64,000 nucleotides of DNA from Chitinophaga pinensis. Its GTDB lineage: Bacteria > Bacteroidota > Bacteroidia > NS11-12g > UBA955. Each line of letters begins with the position of its first letter. Positions within the stretch are counted from its first letter, which is position 1. Shown piece by piece: positions 27,203-35,195 of the stretch. The notes beneath the pieces were generated by a model. The model saw nothing but the letters and a program-made list of their open reading frames with translations, was not told the DNA's origin and ran no database searches. The stretch covers positions 1 through 64,000 of the forward strand of contig CAMDUE010000005.1 in the NCBI GenBank assembly GCA_945877575.1. The letters are read 5' to 3'. Both the position numbers and the translations under genes were made by a program.

Positions 27203-27622
27203 ATGAAATTCAAACTTTTTGAGAACAAAGGTCCTTTAGAGCATGATTGGTTGCTATTTATGGTGAGACTCGCCGCCTCTTTATTTATGATGTTCCATGG
27301 ATATCATAAATTGGAAAAATTATTAGCCGGCGGGGATATTAAATTTTACAACTTTTTGGGATTGGGACCAAAGATTTCGCTGGTGCTTTGCATTATAGGT
27401 GAGTTTGTGGCTCCAATCTTTGTTATTTTGGGTTATCAATTTCGTTGGGCTTGTTTTTTGGTAATCTTCACGATGTTTGTTGCGGCTTATGGTGCCCATT
27501 TTGGCGAACCCTTTTCCGAAAAAGAACACTCTCTGATTTACTTTTTGCTGTTTTTATTGATAAAGCAAACGGGTCCAGGGAAATTTAGCTTAGAATATTT
27601 TTTAAAATCGCGCAAGGCATAG
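27203..27622 (+). CDS. DoxX-family membrane protein
   Basis: The ATG at 27203 gives 139 residues with four hydrophobic helices, including LFMVRLAASLFMMFHGYHKL near the start (the DoxX opening helix with its HG dipeptide) and SLVLCIIGEFVAPIFVILG in the middle. DoxX proteins are small membrane proteins linked to quinone or thiol redox reactions; the role here is unknown. The GNAT gene begins 8 bp downstream and is probably co-transcribed. Confidence 0.82.
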   Translation: MKFKLFENKGPLEHDWLLFMVRLAASLFMMFHGYHKLEKLLAGGDIKFYNFLGLGPKISLVLCIIGEFVAPIFVILGYQFRWACFLVIFTMFVAAYGAHFGEPFSEKEHSLIYFLLFLLIKQTGPGKFSLEYFLKSRKA

Positions 27623-27630
27623 CATTTAAT

Positions 27631-28149
27631 ATGCTCATTAGAAGAGGAACTGAGAAAGATGCTGAATTGCTGCATCAAATAGGAGTAAAGACCTTCGACG
27701 ATACCTTTGGTGGCACCTGCACCAAGGAGGATATGAAATACGTATTGAATGAATTCTTTTGCTTGGGTCAATGCAAGAAAGACCTCAGTGATGAGAATGA
27801 TTTTTTCTTCTTTTTGGAGGATAATAACACGGTGAAGGGCTACATGCGAATCAACTCATTGCATGAGTCACCCGTAAATGAATGGTTGGATAAAAAATGC
27901 GTAGAGCTGGTCAGGTTGTATGTATTGAAGGAATACCACGGAACCGGTGTTGCCAACGATCTCATGAATTTTGCTGTGAATTTTGCGGTAGACAGCGGAT
28001 TTGAGCACATGTATTTATCGGTATGGGAATACAATTTCAGGGCACGCGGATTTTACGAAAAACACGGCTTCAAAAACAGTGGAATAAAAAATGATTTTCC
28101 GTTGGGTACAACACCACAAACTGATTATTGGTTTGTGAGGGATTTGTGA
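27631..28149 (+). CDS. GNAT-family N-acetyltransferase
   Basis: A 172-residue acetyltransferase. The acetyl-CoA pyrophosphate loop is EYHGTGVANDLMNFAV (about 105-120), and the C-terminal ARGFYEKHGFKNSG segment is the usual beta6-alpha4 element. Substrate not predictable. It lies 8 bp after the DoxX gene. The promoter of the next gene is embedded in its last codons. Confidence 0.88.
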   Translation: MLIRRGTEKDAELLHQIGVKTFDDTFGGTCTKEDMKYVLNEFFCLGQCKKDLSDENDFFFFLEDNNTVKGYMRINSLHESPVNEWLDKKCVELVRLYVLKEYHGTGVANDLMNFAVNFAVDSGFEHMYLSVWEYNFRARGFYEKHGFKNSGIKNDFPLGTTPQTDYWFVRDL

Positions 28150-28161
28150 TTCGTACATTTG
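28132..28161 (+). promoter_or_regulatory. Bacteroidota-type promoter for the VOC gene
   Basis: TTTG (28132-28135), 18 bp of spacer, then TACATTTG (28154-28161): the best -33/-7 pair found in the window. The -7 ends 4 bp before the ATG at 28166, predicting a leaderless mRNA. Confidence 0.5.
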
Positions 28162-28165
28162 CGTC

Positions 28166-28594
28166 ATGTCTACCTCTTTTTCTATTTGTCTTTGGGATAA
28201 CAGTGCGCTAGAAATGCCGTCCTATTATCAGAACGTATTTGAAGATTTTAAATTGGTTTCAGAAAGTCCTATTGCCGTTGTATTTGAAATAGCAGGCGTT
28301 CGAATCATGGTTCTAACACATGCGGTTCCTGAGATGAAATTCAACGAGAAAATTTCTTTGGTCTTGACGGTTGAAACTCAAGAAGAATTAGACAAATATT
28401 GGAATTATTTTACTAAAGAGGGTAGAGCTGGTCAATGTGGTTGGTTGGAAGACAAATACGGCATTTCATGGCAAATAGTTCCTTCTGTTCTGGGTGAATT
28501 AATGTCGAATCCGCAAACTATTGGTTCGGTTTCATCGGCCATGATGAAGATGTCGAAATTGGTTATTGCTGAATTAATTGATGCATCAAAGTGA
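28166..28594 (+). CDS. VOC-family protein (PhnB-like)
   Basis: A 142-residue glyoxalase-fold protein. It begins with FSICLWDNSALEMPSYYQNVF and closes with AGQCGWLEDKYGISWQIVP, the pattern of PhnB/3-demethylubiquinone methyltransferase-like VOC proteins, followed by a helical tail AMMKMSKLVIAELIDA. Members are metal-dependent or non-catalytic; no activity can be assigned. It overlaps the convergent NTF2-like gene by 9 bp. Confidence 0.82.
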   Translation: MSTSFSICLWDNSALEMPSYYQNVFEDFKLVSESPIAVVFEIAGVRIMVLTHAVPEMKFNEKISLVLTVETQEELDKYWNYFTKEGRAGQCGWLEDKYGISWQIVPSVLGELMSNPQTIGSVSSAMMKMSKLVIAELIDASK

Positions 28595-28933
28595 CTTCTG
28601 CTGCTCCATGAATGAAAGTTTATCCCAATACCCTCTCTGATAAATTATTTTATCATTTTCTATCCAAAAAAATCCACAACCTCTAAGACCTTTGGGGTCT
28701 TTCCACTCTAACATTCCGACATTGCCATCTTCAAAAATGTTTTCAATAATGCAAACCATCTCAAATTGCTCAAATTCGTGCTTGAACATGAGTTTGATAT
28801 TTTCCTTTCCTTTTGTGATGCCATTTGGTGTTTGATGATTTGTGCAATCTTCTGCATACAATTCACTTAATCCATCATAGTCGTATTGGTTAAATAATTC
28901 AACCCACTTTTGAAGTATCTCTCTTGGTTTCAT
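28586..28933 (-). CDS. NTF2-like / SnoaL-type protein
   Basis: A 115-residue single-domain cone-fold protein: LQKWVELFNQYDYDGLSELY at the start, then DCTNHQTPNGITKGKENIK and VGMLEWKDPKGLRGCGFFWI, typical of the SnoaL-like/ketosteroid isomerase superfamily. Substrate unknown. The gene is leftward and convergent with the VOC gene. Confidence 0.8.
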   Translation of the reverse strand: MKPREILQKWVELFNQYDYDGLSELYAEDCTNHQTPNGITKGKENIKLMFKHEFEQFEMVCIIENIFEDGNVGMLEWKDPKGLRGCGFFWIENDKIIYQRGYWDKLSFMEQQKSL

Positions 28934-29063
28934 GACAAATTTAAAAAGAGTTATAGTCTACAAGTATAAGTCATTTTTATATTTACCAGCTCCTATTTTA
29001 CTTCAAAATTGCACCGGTAATTCGATGTATGATTACGCACAAACAAGTGAATTTAAGGATACA

Positions 29064-29243
29064 CTATTTAGGCCTATTCAAAAAGTCGATAATTGCACCA
29101 ATTACAATCCCTATTGTTAGACCCATAGCAATAAATTGCATAGGATTAGAAGAGTTACGACCAATAGCATATCCCAAAGCCAAACCAATGGATGCACCAA
29201 TGCCGATGCCATTGCCGGAATTTATTTTAATTTTACTTTTCAT
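29064..29243 (-). CDS. 59-residue glycine-zipper membrane protein
   Basis: A short frame starting at ATG 29243: a basic start MKSKIKINS, then two hydrophobic stretches rich in spaced glycines (GNGIGIGASIGLALGYAIG and GLTIGIVIGAIID) and a tail FLNRPK. The GxxxG-like spacing suggests a helical hairpin in a membrane. Its ATG overlaps the TGA of the DUF5946-like gene (ATGA), which supports real translation. No family recognised. Confidence 0.6.
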   Translation of the reverse strand: MKSKIKINSGNGIGIGASIGLALGYAIGRNSSNPMQFIAMGLTIGIVIGAIIDFLNRPK

Positions 29244-29788
29244 AGTGTTGTTTCATTGTAATAATTGGCTAAAAAACCTTCTGCAATTTGAGAAACTATT
29301 CCATGGTTTGAATTCCATGAATGATATACTTCATCCGCCCATTTTATAATTAGCTGAGCACATTCTTCTGCTGTTGCTGCATTAGTCAAATCTCTCGCAG
29401 TAATTTTTCCCCTATTCAATGATTCTGGGGCTTTAAGAAACTCATTTGGTTTGTTTGATTTATATCTATTCAAGTAGTCACTGAGAAGGGGTGATTTATT
29501 GTAGTTCCAGATTTGTTTCTTTTCAATTATTAAATTCAACCTTGTTAAATGAAAATGATTGCTCCATCGTCCATGAATTTCTGGGTGTTGTAAGGCATGA
29601 GCATCAACACTCATAAATCTAAATATGTGATTTTTCGAATCATTAAAATCGAAATATACAAGTCCATTGTTATAGTTTTCCATACATTCAAAAATGCCAT
29701 TTTGATAGTCCGCACCACAAAATTGACACTTTCCATTATTGAGAAGTATTATACCATTTTTTGCGGCTTGATCTATGAAGTCTTGCAT
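29240..29788 (-). CDS. DUF5946-like protein
   Basis: A 182-residue soluble protein with an N-terminal CxxC knuckle (KCQFCGADYQNG, about 20-31), a histidine-rich centre (SVDAHALQHPEIHGRWSNHF, about 59-78) and a C-terminal LIIKWADEVYHSWNSNHG. The CQFCGA start followed by DAHALQHPE is the pattern I associate with DUF5946; metal binding is likely, activity unknown. It is coupled by ATGA to the small membrane protein downstream. Confidence 0.65.
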   Translation of the reverse strand: MQDFIDQAAKNGIILLNNGKCQFCGADYQNGIFECMENYNNGLVYFDFNDSKNHIFRFMSVDAHALQHPEIHGRWSNHFHLTRLNLIIEKKQIWNYNKSPLLSDYLNRYKSNKPNEFLKAPESLNRGKITARDLTNAATAEECAQLIIKWADEVYHSWNSNHGIVSQIAEGFLANYYNETTL

Positions 29789-29858
29789 GATTTGTATTGA
29801 TTTATTGTGTTTGCCTAGATTCAGTTCAAAATTACTGACATTTTAGATGAAACAAAAA

Positions 29859-29967
29859 AGCCATCATTTCTGATGGCTTTCATTTGGCTCCCCTTTTCGA
29901 CGAAAGATGCAGCTATAATGCGATGATAGAGTTTTTTACTATTAAGAAATTAAAGGGTTGAACTTCC
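29859..29967 (-). repeat. tRNA-end/hairpin repeat, copy 1 (subfamily A)
   Basis: A perfect hairpin AAGCCATCA-TTTC-TGATGGCTT is followed at 29888 by GCTCCCC (the tRNA-Asn 3' end read on the minus strand) and about 70 bp ending in GGGTTGAACTTC. The downstream part matches copy 3 at 32817-32926 closely, including AAAGATGCARCTA. It lies in the 298-bp gap between the DUF5946-like and M50 genes. Confidence 0.8.
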
Positions 29968-30086
29968 TGAAATTTTTCACAAAGTTTAGCGTTCTATTAT
30001 TTGATAATTGAAATCATCCATTTATGTAAATTCTAGTATTTGATTTCTGACAATTTAATATTTTTGATTAATATTCTTGTAATCTA

Positions 30087-30929
30087 ATGAACAATAAAAC
30101 ATTCAAAGACAGCTTAATTGGTCTATTTTTAGGAATGGCAGTAATGCTGAGTGCCTATTACTTAATTCCGAAAGAATCTCTTCTTAAGATATTACCTAAC
30201 TCTTCGCTTGAAACAACCATTTTTATTGGCTCTATCGTTTTATGTCCGTTCATTGCAATTTTCATTCACGAGCTCGGGCATTTATTAGCCGGTCTTATTC
30301 AAGGATTTAAATTGCAATTATTCGTAGTGGCATTTTTAGGAATAAAAAGAGTAGACGATAAAATTGAATTTTATTTTAATAAGGAACTGCAATTTTTTGG
30401 TGGAATTGCTGCCACATCGCCTCTACAAATTTCAAAAAATCTGAAAAACCAGTTTGCTTATATTTTAATTGCTGGACCGTTATTTTCATTGATTTTTGGC
30501 ATGTTGTTAATTTTATTATTCAACCTAAATGATAGTGTATTTAATTCTAGCATAGTAATCACAGGTGTCATTTCGATAGGTTTATTTTTCGCCACTACTT
30601 TACCTAATAAGTCTGGTGTGTTTTTTACTGATAGAAAAAGAATGCAACGACTTCTTGATAATGGCAGAACAGGCGAAATCGAATATTCTTTTATTAAAGT
30701 TAGTAGTCAATTGTTGATTGATAGTCATTATAAAAACATCTCAATTGAGGACTTAAAAATGATTCAATCAGACGAAGAACCAATTATCCAATTTTGGGGA
30801 CATTACTATGAATTCAAGCATTTTGAAGATATTGGAAATTCAGAGAAAGCTGCCTTGATAAAAGAAAAATTACAAACCTATAAGGAAATCGTACCCGTAA
30901 ATATATGGAATAGCCTATCGATAAATTAG
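30087..30929 (+). CDS. M50-type membrane metalloprotease-like protein
   Basis: A 280-residue protein with a zinc-binding HELGH motif within a hydrophobic helix (IAIFIHELGHLLAGLIQGF, about 57-75), four or five membrane segments in the first 170 residues and a soluble C-terminal part (about 185-280). The motif and topology suit an M50-like site-2 protease or relative; I do not see the second-site LDG/NPDG aspartate motif clearly, so activity is uncertain. It is followed 15 bp later by a GNAT gene in the same cassette-like block. Confidence 0.7.
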   Translation: MNNKTFKDSLIGLFLGMAVMLSAYYLIPKESLLKILPNSSLETTIFIGSIVLCPFIAIFIHELGHLLAGLIQGFKLQLFVVAFLGIKRVDDKIEFYFNKELQFFGGIAATSPLQISKNLKNQFAYILIAGPLFSLIFGMLLILLFNLNDSVFNSSIVITGVISIGLFFATTLPNKSGVFFTDRKRMQRLLDNGRTGEIEYSFIKVSSQLLIDSHYKNISIEDLKMIQSDEEPIIQFWGHYYEFKHFEDIGNSEKAALIKEKLQTYKEIVPVNIWNSLSIN

Positions 30930-30944
30930 TTAACAAATTAAACT

Positions 30945-31541
30945 ATGTACACTGTCATAAATTTTGCAAATTCATCAGATAATACATTCGAGATTGCCCG
31001 ACTTATATTTGAAACAGACAATGTAATCCCTTTTATTTTTGGAGAAAGAACAGTTGCCATTCCAAAAATTAAAGACCTTGTTGAGAGAACAGATAATGTG
31101 TTTTCATATCAAAATGTCCTGGTTTACAAAAGTAGCGAAGATGAAATCAAAGGATTACTTCTTTTTTATGCTCCCAAGAATTTAGATAAAAAATTAGAAA
31201 ATCAAGTATTCTCTAACGTGTTCTCCACTAGAGAGCTTATCGTACTTTGGTTTAAATCTCTTTTTTTAAAATCAATAAATGATAAATCAGCAATTGATGG
31301 AATTTATATACAAAACATTTCTGTTGATTCATCTTCAAGAGGTGAAGGTATTGGAACTAAGTTGATGAATTATATAGAGGAATATTCAATTAAGCAATCC
31401 TATCATTCATTATGGTTAGATGTTGCTTTTGATAATCCCAAAGCTAAAAAATTATATGAAAGACAAGGGTTTATCGAAATGTCACGTCATAAAATTATGT
31501 TTTCAAACAATGGATTCTATCGAATGAAGAAAACTATATAG
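30945..31541 (+). CDS. GNAT-family N-acetyltransferase
   Basis: A 198-residue acetyltransferase. The acetyl-CoA loop is SSRGEGIGTKLMNYIEEY (about 125-142), and the C-terminal AFDNPKAKKLYERQGFIEMS element is canonical. Substrate unknown. It is 15 bp after the M50 gene, and the downstream repeat copy 2 starts 6 bp after its stop. Confidence 0.85.
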   Translation: MYTVINFANSSDNTFEIARLIFETDNVIPFIFGERTVAIPKIKDLVERTDNVFSYQNVLVYKSSEDEIKGLLLFYAPKNLDKKLENQVFSNVFSTRELIVLWFKSLFLKSINDKSAIDGIYIQNISVDSSSRGEGIGTKLMNYIEEYSIKQSYHSLWLDVAFDNPKAKKLYERQGFIEMSRHKIMFSNNGFYRMKKTI

Positions 31542-31547
31542 AAAATA

Positions 31548-31675
31548 AAAAGATGCAACTACCCTAACTTACTGAAAGACAACAAAAAAGGCGACATTTC
31601 TGTCGCCTTTTGCACTCTTGCTCCCCAAGGTGGTCTATTCTCGAACCAATTTTGAGATGAATTGAGGGTTTATGC
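31548..31675 (-). repeat. tRNA-end/hairpin repeat, copy 2 (subfamily B)
   Basis: AAAAGATGCAACTACCCTA (31548-31566) leads to a perfect 10-bp hairpin with TTTC loop (31587-31610), then GCTCCCC at 31620 and a segment with TCTCGAACCAATTTTG that matches copy 5. The flank before the hairpin matches copy 4. On the minus strand the element reads as a degenerate tRNA 3' part, GGGGAGC, then a terminator with a GAAA loop. Confidence 0.8.
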
Positions 31676-31859
31676 GACATTGAACTATCTGATTATTCAA
31701 GTGGTGCATAATCGTGGAGTTGTATTGATTCTAATTGTTTTAGCAATTTTGTGATGATAACTCTAGTAGCGGGAGGTTAGGCGATTTCTGACTTCTTGGA
31801 AGGGCATGAAATGGTGGTTGACTTTTGGAAATATATGACTAGGCGAGATGAATGATTTT

Positions 31860-31928
31860 TATTCAGAACATGAAACCCCTGCCATTGACACGCCCGAGGA
31901 TGTGGCGAAGGCGTTGAGGTTTGTTTGA
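31860..31928 (+). pseudogene. Possible 3' remnant of kdsB (CMP-KDO synthetase)
   Basis: In the otherwise gene-free stretch 31676-32155, one frame ends YSEHETPAIDTPEDVAKAL plus three residues and TGA. The IDTPEDV segment is the usual C-terminal motif of KdsB. An in-frame TGA 21 bp upstream and the lack of any KdsB body show it is only a fragment, possibly carried as a passenger in this repeat-bounded zone. Chance similarity cannot be excluded from 22 residues. Nothing else is evident in this gap. Confidence 0.35.
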
Positions 31929-32155
31929 ATTCCTTACAGGGGTCATTGGCTTGAAATGTCGAATCTAACTCAGTTCGAAAAAGGGGGCACTTACACACGC
32001 GTCTTTGTTTTTGCCGCAATCTTTAGCATAGCGTAAAACCCTTAATTTGGTTGAAAATTTTAAATAATCAATGATTTCTTTTGTTTTTTCCATATCAATA
32101 GTACTAACTTAGTATTTTACTAATTTAGTCTACGATGATCTGCTGTATTCACAAA

Positions 32156-32809
32156 TTAAATTTGGGTTTTCGTCCCAACAGCTACAAATAATTTTCCTCC
32201 AACTTTACTTTCCTTTACTGGTAGATATTCATGATGAAAATTGGATGTTTTTGTTTGAAGTGTTTGCCATATTTTTCGATTAAGGTCTGCTTTGGCAATT
32301 TTTTCAACCAACCAAGTGTTGAAATCTCTTTTTTCTGCAAATACGTCAACAATAATAATTTTCCCGTTTTCTTCTAACATCTCAATTAGATTTTCCAACA
32401 CCAATTCCCACTCTGGGATCACCGATAATCCAAGAACGCATATGATTCTGTCAAATTTAATTTTTTTCTTGATGTGAATTTCAATTGTAGAATAGTTGAT
32501 TTCTCTGGCGTCTGCTTGAAAGAGAAAGGTATTATTCCATCCATTTCTTTCTATTTGTGATTGACTTTTTTCAAGCATTCCTTCAGAATAATCTGTGCCA
32601 TACAAAAAGATATTTTTGCTACTTCCTAGTATGTGTTTGAAATTCGCTCCTGTTCCACAGGCAATGTCAAGAACAGTTAGGTGGTCTTTCAAGTCTAATA
32701 ACTCCGCAGCTCTTTTCCGACTACTGAAGTATAGTCTTTCCAATGAACTATCGTAAAAATTAGAGAAAATATCATACCATTTCATGTTTTTATCTTTTGG
32801 GGTAGCCAA
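32156..32809 (-). CDS. Class I SAM-dependent methyltransferase
   Basis: A 217-residue methyltransferase with motif I LDIACGTGANFKHI (about 44-57), an acidic strand-2 position in LYGTDYSEGML and FDRIICVLGLSVIPEWE as motifs II/III. It resembles UbiE/MenG-like small-molecule methyltransferases; substrate unknown. The start codon lies 8 bp from repeat copy 3, so it nearly fills its cassette. A quinone or lipid methyltransferase is possible. Confidence 0.85.
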   Translation of the reverse strand: MATPKDKNMKWYDIFSNFYDSSLERLYFSSRKRAAELLDLKDHLTVLDIACGTGANFKHILGSSKNIFLYGTDYSEGMLEKSQSQIERNGWNNTFLFQADAREINYSTIEIHIKKKIKFDRIICVLGLSVIPEWELVLENLIEMLEENGKIIIVDVFAEKRDFNTWLVEKIAKADLNRKIWQTLQTKTSNFHHEYLPVKESKVGGKLFVAVGTKTQI

Positions 32810-32816
32810 GGTATAA

Positions 32817-32926
32817 AAAAAGCCTCACATTTCTGTGAGGCTTTTTGCTCCCCTTACAGACGAAAGATGCAACTATCATGCGATGATTGAGTATGTGACT
32901 ATTAAAAAATTAAAGGGTTGAACTTC
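32817..32926 (-). repeat. tRNA-end/hairpin repeat, copy 3 (subfamily A)
   Basis: A perfect 13-bp stem AAAAAGCCTCACA/TGTGAGGCTTTTT with TTTC loop, then GCTCCCC (32847-32853), AAAGATGCAACTA (32863-32875), a small palindrome ATCAT-GCG-ATGAT and AAAGGGTTGAACTTC. It is nearly the same length as copy 1 (110 versus 109 bp). Nothing else is evident between it and the DinB gene. Confidence 0.82.
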
Positions 32927-33033
32927 GTGCAAACTTGCAAGAGGTGATATTTAAATCTCTTTTGAAGAACCGAACTTGATACGAAGCGCAAGCTCCACTT
33001 AAGAATTGTACCTGTTTTTTTATCAAACAGCTG

Positions 33034-33585
33034 TTAATGACTGGTGTTATTTTTCATTAGTTGTAATATTTCTTTCGCTTGTTCTAAATGTCTTTGTTCG
33101 TGAGAAACAATAATATCAAATGCTGTTTCCAATTTGTAAACAATGTTCTTGTTTGCTGGTGAAGAAATAACAATTCCTTTCTCAACAAGTTCTTTTGCAC
33201 CTTCTATTTTTTGTATAAGTTCAATTTGATGATTTTGAAACCTGTTCAGAATGTCACCAATTACATTGCTAGTAGTTGGTTCCCATATTGGAAATGTCTT
33301 TATTTTCTTCTTTCTATCTGGCTGAACTCCATTTAATACTATCTTACCTAAAAATGAAACCATAAAACCAATTTTCGCAATGAAAGGTGTTTTATATGTC
33401 CCCGCTTTTAGGGATGCTAAAACAAGATAGTAAGTTTCATTGACTACAATCAAATGGTCTAAAATTTGAGCAATACTCCAAGTGTTTGGATTTGGTTTCC
33501 AATTTAACTGTTCACTTGACAATGACCCAAATTCAGTTAAGATCTGTCTTGAAATGTCGCCTAATGTTGATGTCCAATTTTTCAT
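33034..33585 (-). CDS. DinB-family protein
   Basis: A 183-residue four-helix DinB/YfiT-like protein with the three metal-binding histidines in place: H44 region (AQILDHLIVVNE) and the HEQRH pair (about 162-166) in VSHEQRHLEQAKEIL. Members include thiol-dependent transferases and metal-dependent hydrolases; no specific activity assigned. It is alone in its repeat-bounded block. Confidence 0.83.
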   Translation of the reverse strand: MKNWTSTLGDISRQILTEFGSLSSEQLNWKPNPNTWSIAQILDHLIVVNETYYLVLASLKAGTYKTPFIAKIGFMVSFLGKIVLNGVQPDRKKKIKTFPIWEPTTSNVIGDILNRFQNHQIELIQKIEGAKELVEKGIVISSPANKNIVYKLETAFDIIVSHEQRHLEQAKEILQLMKNNTSH

Positions 33586-33755
33586 TTTATTTCGTTACTG
33601 TTTTTTTGATACACTTGGCACTAACTAGCTATTATGTGATACAAACATTCGCCAATCCACACAATCTTTGATTTGAAATGACTGTGCATTTGAGGGTATA
33701 AAAAAGAGGATAAAGGTAGTTGCAAAGAATAAGTTTTTCAGAAAACAAATATAAC

Positions 33756-33880
33756 AAAAGATGCAACTACCCTAACTCACTGATGGACAAAGAAAAAGCC
33801 ATCATTTCTGATGGCTTGTCCAGTTTGGCTCCCCTAATTGACCAAAAATACAACCATCAACCGTTGATTGAGTATGTAGC
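33756..33880 (-). repeat. tRNA-end/hairpin repeat, copy 4
   Basis: AAAAGATGCAACTACCCTAA (33756 on) as in copy 2, hairpin AAGCCATCA-TTTC-TGATGGCTT (33796-33817), GCTCCCC (33828-33834) and a palindrome ATCAAC/GTTGAT that replaces the ATCAT/ATGAT palindrome of copy 3. The 449-bp gap 33586-34034 otherwise shows only AT-rich sequence; a 64-codon frame across the repeat is not credible. Confidence 0.75.
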
Positions 33881-34034
33881 TCTTTGTAAAATGTATGCAA
33901 ACAACATTGCATGAGATAGAATTTATCATAAAATGAATGAAAACACATCCACTGAATTGAAATTCATTTGCGGATGGGTTAAACTTTTTTATCATTAAAT
34001 CGTCTATAACATAAAACAGTAAATTCTATGAAGT

Positions 34035-34877
34035 ATGTATAAAGCTATCATCGTGATTTTAATCGTATTTTTTTCTTGCAAATCACAAGAACCTATAATT
34101 CCAAGCAAACCAATTGCATACAGGCAATCAAAAACAATTCAATATAATCAAAAACAAATTGATATTGTTGTTGATAAGCCAGCATTAGATGCTGTGGATG
34201 TGCTTATGGTTTTTCATGGGACTGTTTTGAATGACAGCAATCTAGTGGAAGCAGCCAATAATACTTTGGATAGTTTCAAGGCATTGTTAGATTCTAACTC
34301 AATGATGATTATTAGTGTGATTTACCCACAAGAAAAAATATTGCTCGGCGATAATGTGCAGTTGTGTGAATCTGCGCTTTTATGGTTGAAATATAGTGCA
34401 AGTAGCGAATTGGGTATCAAAATAAATAAGATATTTTTAGCTGGACATTCCCAAGGTGCTTATGTTGCAACACGACTAAATACTTTGTACCAAACCAATG
34501 GTGTTATTGCAAATGCTCCAGGGCCATTAAATTTAGTTTATAGGTGTACATTGGAGGAAGATGGGAAAATAAAATCAGGTGTAGAATGTTCGAAATTAAG
34601 GCAGGAATATGGTTCAACTATTGATAACTCAGATGCATATTTTCAAAGGTCACTGATGAATTTTACCCATGGATATAAGTCGGACATTTTATTTGTTCAA
34701 GGTTTAGATGATTCGCCAATTCAGTTATATTCTTGGCCAACATTCAAGCAAGAAGTTTTGAATTGCACGAATTGCAACAAAAGACAGTTTGTTGAAGTGC
34801 CTCAAAAAGGACACGGTTCTTTATTTCAAGACTCGAATGCTCAGAAGGAATTTAATCTATTTTTAAAATCACATTAA
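34035..34877 (+). CDS. Alpha/beta-hydrolase lipoprotein (esterase-like)
   Basis: A 280-residue protein with a lipoprotein signal (VFFSC, Cys15). The nucleophile elbow is GHSQGAY (Ser of GHSQG, about 137-141), with likely acid Asp in FVQGLDDSP and base His in QKGHGSL near the end. LMVFHGT (about 57-63) supplies the oxyanion strand. Four other cysteines (for example NCTNCNK) may form disulfides. Substrate unknown; a surface or periplasmic esterase or peptidase is likely. It is the only gene of its block. Confidence 0.8.
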   Translation: MYKAIIVILIVFFSCKSQEPIIPSKPIAYRQSKTIQYNQKQIDIVVDKPALDAVDVLMVFHGTVLNDSNLVEAANNTLDSFKALLDSNSMMIISVIYPQEKILLGDNVQLCESALLWLKYSASSELGIKINKIFLAGHSQGAYVATRLNTLYQTNGVIANAPGPLNLVYRCTLEEDGKIKSGVECSKLRQEYGSTIDNSDAYFQRSLMNFTHGYKSDILFVQGLDDSPIQLYSWPTFKQEVLNCTNCNKRQFVEVPQKGHGSLFQDSNAQKEFNLFLKSH

Positions 34878-34952
34878 CTAAATGGGTTTTTAATTTCCAA
34901 CAAATAAAAGCGTTTGTAGTCGTGATTGATAATTCTAAATTGAAAACATAAA

Positions 34953-35038
34953 AAAAAGCCCCACATTTCTGTAAGGCTTTTTGCTCCCCAAGGTGTTCTA
35001 TTCTCGAACCAATTTTGGGATGAGTTGAGAGTTTACGC
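34953..35038 (-). repeat. tRNA-end/hairpin repeat, copy 5 (subfamily B)
   Basis: Hairpin AAAAAGCCCCACA-TTTC-TGTAAGGCTTTTT has two mismatches mid-stem, then GCTCCCC (34983-34989) and about 50 bp with TTCTCGAACCAATTTTG nearly identical to copy 2. It lies in the 318-bp gap before the AAA ATPase gene, which also contains the left palindrome. Confidence 0.8.
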
Positions 35039-35138
35039 AGCTTTGGTATAAATGCAGCTTAATTCATATTGGTAAAATTTCGTATGGCTTAAGAACAATA
35101 TCGTTTTATTTTGATTATGTAATGAAGTAAAATGCTTT

Positions 35139-35185
35139 TATAATTCGCCAAAACTAATTTTATTTCGTACTTTTGGCGAGTTATA
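35139..35185. repeat. 47-bp palindrome, left of AAA ATPase gene
   Basis: Arms TATAATTCGCCAAAA (35139-35153) and TTTTGGCGAGTTATA (35171-35185) are near-perfect inverted repeats with a 17-bp spacer. It ends 10 bp before the ATG. TACTTTTG inside it (35168-35175) could be the -7 element, so the palindrome may be an operator or an element end. A copy of the same length follows the gene. Confidence 0.8.
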
Positions 35186-35195
35186 AGTTGTTATT

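Noticed and set aside
28934-29063. A 62-codon rightward frame at 28932-29120
   Set aside because: No family resemblance, overlaps the coupled small membrane protein on the other strand, and has no promoter or coupling. The gap itself shows nothing further.
31562-31782. Integron attC site (CCCTAAC at 31562 and GTTAGGC at 31776)
   Set aside because: The pair is over 200 bp apart, the R'' side does not match RYYYAAC, other repeat copies lack both boxes, gene orientations are mixed and no integron integrase is visible. A different recombination mechanism is more likely.
31777-32019. An 80-codon leftward frame between repeat copy 2 and the methyltransferase
   Set aside because: Composition is cysteine- and proline-rich without any domain pattern, and it runs antisense to the kdsB-like remnant.
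33720-33914. A 64-codon frame across repeat copy 4
   Set aside because: It is produced by reading through the hairpin repeat and has no homologue-like features.
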